Positions 16,708-24,052 of a stretch of 64,000 nt of DNA are shown in pieces. Origin of the DNA: Thiothrix litoralis (GTDB taxonomy: Bacteria > Pseudomonadota > Gammaproteobacteria > Thiotrichales > Thiotrichaceae); contig NZ_CP072801.1 of the NCBI RefSeq assembly GCF_017901135.1, positions 3,810,501 through 3,874,500 of the forward strand. The letters run 5' to 3'. The notes beneath the pieces are model-generated. The model worked only from the letters and a program-made list of their open reading frames with translations, had not been told where the DNA came from and did no database searches. Numbering within the stretch: position 1 is the stretch's first letter; every line of letters starts with the position of its first letter. Both the position numbers and the translations under genes were made by a program.

Positions 16708-18434
16708 TGGAACATACAGCGACACCCAAACCCCTCAACACGCTTGCCCCCAACGGGTCTGCGGTCGAACACATCAAGGATAGCAGCAACTACTTGCGCG
16801 GCAATCTGGTGGACGATTTCCACAACCCGATCACCGGCGCGATCAGCGAAGACAATGTACAACTGGTGAAATTCCACGGCTCGTACATGCAGGATAACCG
16901 CGATGTGCGCCTGCATCGGCAGGATAAAAAGCTCGAACCGGCGTACTCCTTCATGATCCGCCTGCGGGTGGCGGGCGGCGATTTGAGCGCTGAGCAATGG
17001 GTCAAACTCGACGACATCAGCAACCGTTACGGCAATGGCACCTCGCGCATTACCACGCGCCAAGCCTTGCAATTTCACGGCATTATCAAGTTTGACATGA
17101 AGAACACCATCAAGGCGATGGATGCAGCTTTGCTGGACAGCATTGCCGGGTGTGGCGACGTGAACCGCAATGTGATGTGTACACCCGACCCCACGCTGTC
17201 GGCATTGCATGAGGAAGTGTTCCCGTGGGCGCAAAAGATCAGCGACCATTTGCTGCCGCGTTCGCGTGCCTACCACGAAATCTGGTTGGACGAGGAACAA
17301 GGCAAAACGCTGGTAGCAGGCGGTGAAGCGGAAGCAATCGAGCCGCTGTACGGCAAGCATTACCTGCCGCGCAAATTCAAGATTGCCATTGCGATTCCGC
17401 CATTCAACGACATGGATGTGTTCGCCAACGACATCGGCCTGATAGCGCTTGAACAAAACGGCAAACTGGCTGGTTTCAATGTCGCGGTCGGCGGCGGTTT
17501 GGGGTTTACGTTTGGGCGCGAGGATACTTACGCACGCTTGGCATCCACCATCGGTTTTTGCACGCCGGAACAAGTGTTGGACGTGTGTTTCCACACCGTG
17601 GCCATCCAGCGTGATTATGGCAATCGCCAAGACCGCAAACTGTCGCGTTTCAAATACACCCTCGACCGGCACGGGCTGGACTGGTTCAAGCGGGAGTTGA
17701 ATACCCGTCTGGGGTTTGCACTGGGCAAAGTACGTCCGTTTGAATTTGAGACCACGGGCGACCGTTTCGGCTGGCGTTCCACCACCGATGGCTTATGGCA
17801 CCTGGGTTTACGGCTGGAATACGGGCGCGTGCTGGATAATGACACCCATCACCTGAAAACAGCCTTGCGAGAAATCGCCGCGCAAAATATCTGCGGTTTT
17901 CGCATGACAGGCAACCAGAACCTGATCCTGACCGGAGTATCCGAAGAACACATCGGCACGGTGGAAAGTATTCTGCAAACGCACGGCTATGCCTCAGATG
18001 CCAGCCACTTATCCGGCTTGCGGCGTAACTCCATCGCCTGTGTGGCACTGAATACCTGCCCGCAAGCCATGGCCGAAGCCGAACGTTATTTGCCAGAACT
18101 GATCAGCAAACTGGAAGTGTCGCTGGATAAACACGGCTTGCGTCATGATGAAATCAAAATCCGCATGACCGGCTGCCCCAATGGATGCGGGCGTTCAGTG
18201 TTAGGTGAAATCGGCCTGATCGGCAAATCACCGGGGCGTTACAACCTTTATCTCGGTGCCAGCTTCAACGGTGATCGGCTCAACACGCTGTACCGCGAGA
18301 ATCTGGATGAAGCCGCTATCCTCAACACACTGGATGGTTTGCTGGCTGAATTCGCCGCCAAACGCATCGAAAGTGAACCGTTTGGGGATTTTGTAGTACG
18401 CAAAGGCTACCTTGCCTCAAAGCACATCCAGTAG
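16707..18434 (+). CDS. cysI: Sulfite reductase hemoprotein beta subunit
   Basis: 575 residues. CysI carries siroheme and a 4Fe-4S cluster and reduces sulfite to sulfide with electrons from CysJ. The cluster ligands are C-V-A-L-N-T-C and G-C-P-N-G-C-G-R in the C-terminal third; the sulfite-binding N-R-Y-G-N-G-T-S-R-I-T-T-R-Q is near residue 110. The start overlaps the cysH stop. The final residues (S-K-H-I-Q) lie inside a repeated segment that also occurs at 23220, and the tail after F-G-D-F is shorter than in E. coli CysI, so the extreme C-terminus was probably rewritten by the duplication. It overlaps the convergent next gene by 18 bases. Confidence 0.95.
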   Translation: MEHTATPKPLNTLAPNGSAVEHIKDSSNYLRGNLVDDFHNPITGAISEDNVQLVKFHGSYMQDNRDVRLHRQDKKLEPAYSFMIRLRVAGGDLSAEQWVKLDDISNRYGNGTSRITTRQALQFHGIIKFDMKNTIKAMDAALLDSIAGCGDVNRNVMCTPDPTLSALHEEVFPWAQKISDHLLPRSRAYHEIWLDEEQGKTLVAGGEAEAIEPLYGKHYLPRKFKIAIAIPPFNDMDVFANDIGLIALEQNGKLAGFNVAVGGGLGFTFGREDTYARLASTIGFCTPEQVLDVCFHTVAIQRDYGNRQDRKLSRFKYTLDRHGLDWFKRELNTRLGFALGKVRPFEFETTGDRFGWRSTTDGLWHLGLRLEYGRVLDNDTHHLKTALREIAAQNICGFRMTGNQNLILTGVSEEHIGTVESILQTHGYASDASHLSGLRRNSIACVALNTCPQAMAEAERYLPELISKLEVSLDKHGLRHDEIKIRMTGCPNGCGRSVLGEIGLIGKSPGRYNLYLGASFNGDRLNTLYRENLDEAAILNTLDGLLAEFAAKRIESEPFGDFVVRKGYLASKHIQ

Positions 18435-18996
18435 CTTTTTCTGCAAATCCTTGCCCTGTTTTTGTCCTTGGCGGGTATTAGCAATATCCTCATGCCAGCG
18501 ATCAAACAGGGCACGCAGCTCCTCATGGGTTTGGCACTGGTCAATACTTCTTACCAAGGCAGTGGCGCCATACGAGCCACAAAACGCATTTAAGGTATTG
18601 ATCATAAAATGCTTTGCCATGCCGAACGTCTTGGGATCAACGGTGGCCGGTAAGGGTCGGAAGATAGAAAGGGCTGTATTAGGCGCTTGCTTAGCCATGT
18701 CGGAACCCACGCTTGTTGGGGTACTGACCGGGGTAATATAACCACCTGTCTCCAAGAAAGTCAGAATACCCTCTAAGTCATTCACGCGCGGCAATGTCTT
18801 GAGATCTGCAAAGGTGCGTTTCCCATCAATGGAAATGAGCACCCAACGCTGGATCATCGCCAAGCCATTCGCTTTGGTTTCCACTTCCTCGACGCCTTTG
18901 GGGGTTTTAATAAAGACAGCAGTTGTCATTTTCTCCTCCTCTTAATCTTTTTATTAGATATTAACATCTAATTATATCGTTTTTTTAACTTAAGAA
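18415..18996 (+). repeat. Direct repeat, left copy (gene plus cys promoter region)
   Basis: This segment recurs in the same orientation at about 23218-23782. Both copies contain the duplicated unknown gene and about 65 bases beyond its start with the TTAGATATTA and T-tract part of the cys motif. Identity stops abruptly on the left in the cysI tail. Recombination between the copies would delete or amplify cysD, cysN and the transporter. Confidence 0.75.
18417..18929 (-). CDS. Uncharacterised protein, first copy of a duplicated gene
   Basis: 170 residues. The N-terminal half (F-I-K-T-P-K-G-V-E-E-V-E-T-K, then V-L-I-S-I-D-G-K-R-T and the L-L/F-E-T-G-G-Y-I segment) resembles an unnamed betaproteobacterial family with a possible winged-helix fold. 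A Pro/Ser-rich linker leads to a helical C-terminal part ending in Q-G-Q-K-Q-G-K-D-L-Q-K-K-L-L-D-V-L. A second copy (23220-23714) is about 80% identical, with the linker the least conserved part. The copies flank cysDN and the transporter in direct orientation. The start has GAGGAGAAA upstream. Function unknown; conservation of both frames argues for a real protein. Confidence 0.8.
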   Translation of the reverse strand: MTTAVFIKTPKGVEEVETKANGLAMIQRWVLISIDGKRTFADLKTLPRVNDLEGILTFLETGGYITPVSTPTSVGSDMAKQAPNTALSIFRPLPATVDPKTFGMAKHFMINTLNAFCGSYGATALVRSIDQCQTHEELRALFDRWHEDIANTRQGQKQGKDLQKKLLDVL

Positions 18997-19012
18997 GTTC
19001 CCGGATACTACG
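18953..19012 (+). promoter_or_regulatory. Shared cys promoter motif upstream of cysD
   Basis: TTAGATATTAACATC from 18954, then TAATTATATCG, a T7 tract, AACTTAAGAAG and GGATACT at 19003-19009, 34 bases before the cysD ATG. Spacing from the AT-rich dyad to GGATACT equals that before cysH. It lies between the divergent unknown gene and cysD, so the same site could act on both. Confidence 0.7.
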
Positions 19013-19043
19013 CCGTATTCACGTTTACTCAGGATATAACGCC

Positions 19044-19970
19044 ATGTTCCTCAACACACTCAAACCACAGCGGCGGCTTCTCAGCCACCTCGATTGGTTG
19101 GAAGCTGAAGCCATCCACATCCTACGCGAAGTAGCAGGGCAATGCAGTAATCCGGCTTTGCTGTTTTCCGGTGGCAAAGATTCGATCTGTCTGCTGCGTC
19201 TGGCGGAAAAAGCCTTCCGCCCCGGACGTTTCCCCTTTCCCTTGCTGCATATCGACACCGGGCATAATTACCCCGAAGTCATCGCCTTCCGTGACCGCAA
19301 AGCCGCTGACATCGGTGAACGCCTGATCGTGCGCTCCGTAGAAGACTCTATACTGCGCGGCACGGTCGTGCTCAAATCACCGACGGAATCGCGTAACAAG
19401 CACCAATCCGTCACCTTGTTGGAAGCCATTGAAGAACACGGTTTCGATGCCTGCATTGGCGGTGCACGCCGTGATGAGGAAAAAGCCCGCGCCAAAGAAC
19501 GCATCATGAGCTTCCGCGACGAATTCGGGCAATGGGACCCGAAAAATCAGCGCCCGGAACTCTGGAACCTGTACAACGCCCGCAGCCATAAGGGTGAAAA
19601 CATCCGCGCCTTCCCGATTTCCAACTGGACAGAGTTGGATGTGTGGCAATACATCGAGCGCGAAGGATTGGCATTACCCAGCATTTACTTTGCCCACACC
19701 CGCCCGATTGTGTACCGCCAAGGTTCGATCGTACCCGTGACCGACATTACCCCGGCGCAAGCGGGTGAGGAAATCATCGACCTGCAAGTACGCTTCCGTA
19801 CTGTCGGCGACATTACCTGCACTGCACCCGTGATTTCTGATGCAGATTCAATTGAAAAAATCATTGCCGAAACCGCGACCACCACCCTTACCGAACGCGG
19901 CGCTACCCGGCTGGATGACCAAGCCTCCGAAGCCGCGATGGAACAACGTAAAAAAGAGGGCTATTTCTAA
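19044..19970 (+). CDS. cysD: Sulfate adenylyltransferase subunit 2
   Basis: 308 residues, normal length. CysD is the PP-loop ATP pyrophosphatase that makes APS from ATP and sulfate, driven by GTP hydrolysis on CysN. The PP-loop L-F-S-G-G-K-D-S is at about 40-47; H-I-D-T-G-H-N, C-I-G-G-A-R-R-D-E-E and F-P-I-S-N-W-T-E-L-D-V-W are intact. The stop overlaps the cysN start as TAATG. It is preceded by the shared cys motif. Confidence 0.97.
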   Translation: MFLNTLKPQRRLLSHLDWLEAEAIHILREVAGQCSNPALLFSGGKDSICLLRLAEKAFRPGRFPFPLLHIDTGHNYPEVIAFRDRKAADIGERLIVRSVEDSILRGTVVLKSPTESRNKHQSVTLLEAIEEHGFDACIGGARRDEEKARAKERIMSFRDEFGQWDPKNQRPELWNLYNARSHKGENIRAFPISNWTELDVWQYIEREGLALPSIYFAHTRPIVYRQGSIVPVTDITPAQAGEEIIDLQVRFRTVGDITCTAPVISDADSIEKIIAETATTTLTERGATRLDDQASEAAMEQRKKEGYF

Positions 19971-21238
19971 TGACACATCCGCTTGAAGACCACGGCTTGT
20001 TGCGCCTGCTGACCTGCGGCAGTGTCGACGATGGTAAAAGTACCCTGATCGGGCGTTTGCTGTTCGATTCCAAAGCCATTTTGGCGGACACCTTGAGTGC
20101 CATCACCAAAACCTCGCAACGGCGCGGAATGCAGGAGGTTGACCTGTCGCTGCTCACCGATGGTTTGCAAGCCGAACGTGAACAGGGCATCACCATTGAC
20201 GTGGCTTACCGCTATTTCAGCACCGGCACGCGCAAATTCATCATTGCCGATGCGCCGGGGCATGAGCAATACACCCGCAATATGGTGACGGCGGCTTCCA
20301 CCGCCAACCTTGCGATCATTCTGGTGGATGCGCGGAAAGGTGTCTTAACCCAGACCCGGCGGCACTCGTATCTGGCGCATCTGCTGGGGATTCCGCATTT
20401 GCTGGTGGCGGTGAATAAAATGGATTTGGTGGATTACAGCCAGGCGCGTTTCGAGGAAATCCAGCGGGATTATCTGGATTTTGCCGAACAATTGGGTATC
20501 CGTGACGTGCAATTCATGCCGCTTTCCGCCCTCAATGGCGACATGGTGGTGGAGCGTGGCGACAAGCTGGATTGGTATCAAGGCCAAACACTCATGGATA
20601 TTCTGGAAACCACGCCAAGTGCGCAAAAACGCCACGCAGCGGCGTTCCGTTTCCCCGTCCAGTACGTGTGCCGCCCGCAGGATGCCAGCAATCCACAGTT
20701 GCATGATTACCGGGGCTTCATGGGGCGAGTGGAATCCGGCAGCCTGAGTGTGGGCGAGCGTGTGACGGTATTGCCCTCCGGCCTTTCTAGCACGGTCAAA
20801 GCGCTTGAATTGGGTGGAACACCGTTAACCACAGCGGAAACCGAACAATCCGTCACCGTATTATTGGCGGATGAAATCGACATTTCACGCGGCGATATGC
20901 TGGTGAAAGCCACTGACTTGCCCACGCAGACCAAGCAACTGAACGCCACCGTCTGCTGGTTAGCGGAAAGCCCGCTGGATCGGGCGCGTACTTACCTGAT
21001 CCGCCATACCACCCGCGACACCAAGGCCAAAGTCGCCGATATTGCCTGGCGCGTGGATGTGAATACGCTGGATAAGCAGCCAGTGAACCAGTTGGCGATG
21101 AATGACATTGCCAACGTCACCTTCAAGCTGGCACAACCGCTGTTTGTGGATGCGTATGCGGATAATCGTGGCACGGGTGCATTCATCGTGATTGATGAGA
21201 GCACGAATAATACAGTCGGTGCCGGAATGGTCGGCTAA
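19970..21238 (+). CDS. cysN: Sulfate adenylyltransferase subunit 1 (GTPase)
   Basis: 422 residues. An EF-Tu-like GTPase that powers APS formation by CysD. Motifs G-S-V-D-D-G-K-S-T (P-loop), G-I-T-I-D-V-A-Y, D-A-P-G-H and N-K-M-D are all present, followed by two beta-barrel domains. There is no C-terminal CysC kinase domain, so PAPS would not be made by this protein; that agrees with the APS-type CysH. The next gene starts 13 bases downstream with a GGAG site, making a cysD-cysN-transporter operon. Confidence 0.97.
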   Translation: MTHPLEDHGLLRLLTCGSVDDGKSTLIGRLLFDSKAILADTLSAITKTSQRRGMQEVDLSLLTDGLQAEREQGITIDVAYRYFSTGTRKFIIADAPGHEQYTRNMVTAASTANLAIILVDARKGVLTQTRRHSYLAHLLGIPHLLVAVNKMDLVDYSQARFEEIQRDYLDFAEQLGIRDVQFMPLSALNGDMVVERGDKLDWYQGQTLMDILETTPSAQKRHAAAFRFPVQYVCRPQDASNPQLHDYRGFMGRVESGSLSVGERVTVLPSGLSSTVKALELGGTPLTTAETEQSVTVLLADEIDISRGDMLVKATDLPTQTKQLNATVCWLAESPLDRARTYLIRHTTRDTKAKVADIAWRVDVNTLDKQPVNQLAMNDIANVTFKLAQPLFVDAYADNRGTGAFIVIDESTNNTVGAGMVG

Positions 21239-21250
21239 AGGAGATCAAGC

Positions 21251-23017
21251 ATGGGTTGGGAAGGGATTCTAGCGATTGGCTTGGTATTGGGCGTGTTGGG
21301 TTTTCTGGCGCTGTCGCGGATTTCCCCCGACCTGATCCTGATGGCCGCACTCATCATCCTGATGGTAAGCGGCGTACTCAAACCGGAAGAAGCCTTTGCG
21401 GGTTTTGCGAATACAGGATTAATGACGATTGCCGCGCTGTACATTGTGGCTGCGGGGTTACGGGAAACTGGCGCTATCCAGTGCATTACCCGGCGCTTGC
21501 TGGGGCAACCGTCGAGTGTGCGCGGGGCACAGTTCCGCATGTTATTGCCGACGGCGGCCTTGAGTGCTTTTTTGAACAATACCACGGTGGTGGCGATGTT
21601 GATTCCTGCCATTCAGGAATGGTGTCAACGTTTGAAAATCCCGCCTTCCAAACTGTTGTTACCCCTCAGTTATACCGCCATTCTGGGGGGAACTTGCACC
21701 CTAATCGGCACCAGCACCAATCTGGTGGTAAATGGCTTGCTGCAAAAAAGCGGGCACGAGGGCTTAGGCGTATTCGACATTAGCGGCGTGGGGCTGATCG
21801 TCTTATTGGTGGGTGGCGGCTTCCTGTTGCTCTTCGGCAATCGCCTGTTGCCCGACAGCGCGGGCGTAGCAGAAGGCTTGGACAAAGTGCGTGAATACCA
21901 CGTCGAAATGATTGTCGAAGACGGGGCATTGCATGGGCAATCCTTATCCGTGGCGGGCTTGAGCAACCTCGGCTACGGTTATTTGGCAGAACTGGAACGC
22001 GCCGATGAAGTGACTCAAAGTCCGCCGGGGGATTTCATCCTGCAAGCGGGTGATCGGCTCTCGTTCATTGGCGCACCGCGTTGCGCCCACGAATTGCGCA
22101 GCATTCAGGGCTTGAAGCCTGCCAATGAAGACATCCACAAACTCGGTATTGTGCATTTCAGACGCCGCTTGGTGGAAGCCGTTATTGGCCCTGAATTCCC
22201 GTTTCTGGGGATGACTTTGCAAGAATGCGATTTCCTCGGCTCTTATCAGGCGGTGGTACTGTCCATTTCACGCGGCGGTGTCGATACCTTGCCTGACAAG
22301 GGCTTGAACGCCCATTTGCAAGTGGGCGATACCCTGTTGATGGAGGCGGGAAAAGAGTTCGCCAAACAGTACAGCTTCCGTAAGGATTTTCTGCTGGTCA
22401 GTGCGTTGGAAGATTCCAGCCCGCCCAATTTTCAGAAAGCCCAACTGGCACTGGGCATTTTAGCCGCAATGGTGGTGCTCAGTGCCTTGGAAATTATTCC
22501 CATTTTACAAGCAGCATGGCTGGCGGCAGGCGTGATGTTAGTCACCCGCTGCCTGAATGCGGGGTTAGCACGCCGTTCCATTGATTTTACGGTGTTAACG
22601 GTCGTCGGTGCTTCGTTTGCGCTGGGTGAGTCGATGGATAAAACCGGAGCTGCCCAATGGATTGCGGAAGGCTTGATGTCCGGTGGGCATCTCACCCCGC
22701 TGATGGCCTTAGTGATGGTTTATGTGATGACTTCGCTGTTTACCGAAGTTATTACCAACAATGCGGCCGCCGTGTTGATGTTCCCCATTTGCAGTGCCGT
22801 GTCGGAGCAGATGGGGGTGAATTTTATGCCGTTTGCGATTGCCATCATGTTTGCGGCTTCCGCCAGTTTCATGACGCCGATTGGCTACCAAACCAATTTG
22901 ATGGTGTATGGGCCCGGCGGTTATCGGGTGATGGATTATTTGAAGATCGGTATTCCGATGAATATTCTGGCAGGGTGCGTATCCATTCCGGTGATATTGT
23001 GGTTTTGGCCATTGTAA
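21251..23017 (+). CDS. SLC13/DASS-type transporter with two TrkA-C domains, probable sulfate uptake
   Basis: 588 residues. Membrane segments at about 1-190 and 395-588 flank a soluble middle with two TrkA-C (RCK_C) domains (about 205-290 and 300-385; the phrases L-Q-A-G-D-R-L-S-F and L-Q-V-G-D-T-L-L-M are characteristic). The pore repeats read S-A-F-L-N-N-T-T-V-V and T-E-V-I-T-N-N-A-A-A, each followed by the expected P-I or P-x-G segment (L-I-G-T-S-T-N; P-I-G-Y-Q-T-N). This architecture is shared with SAC1-like and cyanobacterial sulfate carriers. Placement directly after cysDN makes sulfate the likely substrate, although related proteins carry other anions. Confidence 0.88.
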   Translation: MGWEGILAIGLVLGVLGFLALSRISPDLILMAALIILMVSGVLKPEEAFAGFANTGLMTIAALYIVAAGLRETGAIQCITRRLLGQPSSVRGAQFRMLLPTAALSAFLNNTTVVAMLIPAIQEWCQRLKIPPSKLLLPLSYTAILGGTCTLIGTSTNLVVNGLLQKSGHEGLGVFDISGVGLIVLLVGGGFLLLFGNRLLPDSAGVAEGLDKVREYHVEMIVEDGALHGQSLSVAGLSNLGYGYLAELERADEVTQSPPGDFILQAGDRLSFIGAPRCAHELRSIQGLKPANEDIHKLGIVHFRRRLVEAVIGPEFPFLGMTLQECDFLGSYQAVVLSISRGGVDTLPDKGLNAHLQVGDTLLMEAGKEFAKQYSFRKDFLLVSALEDSSPPNFQKAQLALGILAAMVVLSALEIIPILQAAWLAAGVMLVTRCLNAGLARRSIDFTVLTVVGASFALGESMDKTGAAQWIAEGLMSGGHLTPLMALVMVYVMTSLFTEVITNNAAAVLMFPICSAVSEQMGVNFMPFAIAIMFAASASFMTPIGYQTNLMVYGPGGYRVMDYLKIGIPMNILAGCVSIPVILWFWPL

Positions 23018-23045
23018 CGTTAGGGTTCTGTTGAGAAGCAGTGCT

Positions 23046-23193
23046 CTTCGTCAGCCTGCTGGCTGCACGGATGCAAACGGGCGGCGTAGGCATCACGAGC
23101 ATGACCGCAGAAAACTGGGTCGCCAAAGCCGTGCACCTGCACATCGAACGCCGCGTATTCATGGATGGCAACAAAACCGTGGTATTCAAGTAG
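23046..23193 (+). pseudogene. Micro-mosaic relic of trmB-purU, keeping a 30-codon in-frame mini-PurU
   Basis: Three short blocks copy the trmB-purU locus in order. 23046-23088 matches trmB at 11236-11278. 23090-23116 matches the trmB-purU junction, including the purU ATG and M-T-A-E. 23119-23190 matches the last 24 codons of purU (12276-12346) with about 94% identity. The missing pieces are about 200 and 780 bases. From the ATG at 23101 to TAG at 23193 the frame is open: M-T-A-E-N-W-V-A-K-A and then the PurU C-terminus. The stop differs (TAG instead of TAA). It is too short to fold as PurU; whether it is expressed is unknown. Confidence 0.85.
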
Positions 23194-23217
23194 ACCCGGA
23201 ATGCCAAGATTTGCTCG

Positions 23218-23782
23218 GCTCAAAGCACATCCAGTAGCTTTTTCTGCAAATCCTTACCCTGTTTTTGCCCTTGGCGAGTATTGCCAATCTCCTCATGCCA
23301 CTGCTCAAACAGGGCACGAAGTTCTTCATGGGTTTGGCAGTGGTCAATATTCCTCACCAGACTGGTTGCATCATAAGGCCCCTTAAAGGCATTTAAGGTA
23401 TTGATCATAAAGTGCTTTGCCATGCTAAACGTCTTGGGGTCAAAGGTTGCAGGTAACGCACGAAAGAGAGAAAGGTTGGCGACGGGAGGGGCTAAATTGA
23501 CGGGAGCCTTGACCGGGGTGATATAGCCGCCGGTTTCCAGCAAGACAAGGATGCCACTCAGGTCATTCACGCGCGGCAAGGTCTTGAGATCTTCAAAGGT
23601 ACGCTTGCCATCAATGGAAATGAGCACCCAGCGCTGGATCATGGATAAGCCATTCGCTTTGGTTTCCACTTCCTCAACACCTTTGGGGGTTTTAATAAAG
23701 ACAGCAGTTGGCATTTTTTCCTCCTCTTAATCTTTTTTAGATATTAATACGTAATTATATTGTTTTTTTAACTTAATAAGAC
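23218..23782 (+). repeat. Direct repeat, right copy (gene plus decayed cys promoter motif)
   Basis: Second copy of the segment at 18415-18996. It starts exactly with the shared TCAAAGCACATCCAGTAG at 23220 and extends through the unknown gene into TTTAGATATTAATACG, AATTATATTG and a T7 tract (about 23737-23772). The GGATACT part of the motif is missing, so promoter function is probably lost. Confidence 0.75.
23220..23714 (-). CDS. Uncharacterised protein, second copy of a duplicated gene
   Basis: 164 residues, about 80% identical to the 170-residue copy at 18417-18929. Differences concentrate in the linker (A-P-V-N-L-A-P-P-V-A-N here), while the N-terminal F-I-K-T-P-K-G-V-E-E-V-E-T-K and the C-terminal Q-G-Q-K-Q-G-K-D-L-Q-K-K-L-L-D-V-L are identical. 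Many changes are at third codon positions, and the frame is intact, so both copies appear to have been under selection. It lacks the cys neighbours of the first copy: upstream lies IS1 debris, downstream the trmB-purU relic. Function unknown. Confidence 0.8.
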   Translation of the reverse strand: MPTAVFIKTPKGVEEVETKANGLSMIQRWVLISIDGKRTFEDLKTLPRVNDLSGILVLLETGGYITPVKAPVNLAPPVANLSLFRALPATFDPKTFSMAKHFMINTLNAFKGPYDATSLVRNIDHCQTHEELRALFEQWHEEIGNTRQGQKQGKDLQKKLLDVL

Positions 23783-23858
23783 TTGCGCATTGACGAATGG
23801 TGTAAAATCATGTCGAGCATCCTGAATCAAACCCGATAAGTAACCCTCTAAAAATGTT

Positions 23859-24052
23859 CGCGACCATGCGACCAATACGGTTATTGCCTATGTATTTGGA
23901 AGACGAAAAGATGTCTTTTTAAGCAGCTAACAGTGCTTCTTGATCCCTTTGGGATTGCCCGTTACTATACCGATGGCTGGGGTTCTTATGATTGGATGGC
24001 TCATCAACAAAGTGGAATTCGGAATTGATATTCATGCTAAAACTCAGGTCTA
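23859..24052 (+). pseudogene. Remnant of an IS1-family InsB transposase
   Basis: Three pieces in shifting frames read like an IS1-type DDE transposase. 23859-23918: D-H-A-T-N-T-V-I-A-Y-V-F-G-R-R-K-D-V-F. 23918-24028: L-L-D-P-F-G-I-A-R-Y-Y-T-D-G-W-G-S-Y-D-W. 23989-24052: I-G-W-L-I-N-K-V-E-F-G, which corresponds to the family's C-terminal end. The segment normally between YTDxWGxY and the C-terminus is deleted. No terminal inverted repeats are visible. The debris overlaps the start codon region of the following transglycosylase-like gene, so the insertion has supplied that gene's leader. Confidence 0.7.

Noticed and set aside
23031-23237. A 68-residue plus-strand frame across the trmB-purU relic
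   Set aside because: It is out of phase with the purU-derived codons and has an Arg/His/Gly-rich composition typical of a shadow frame; the mini-PurU frame is the meaningful one.
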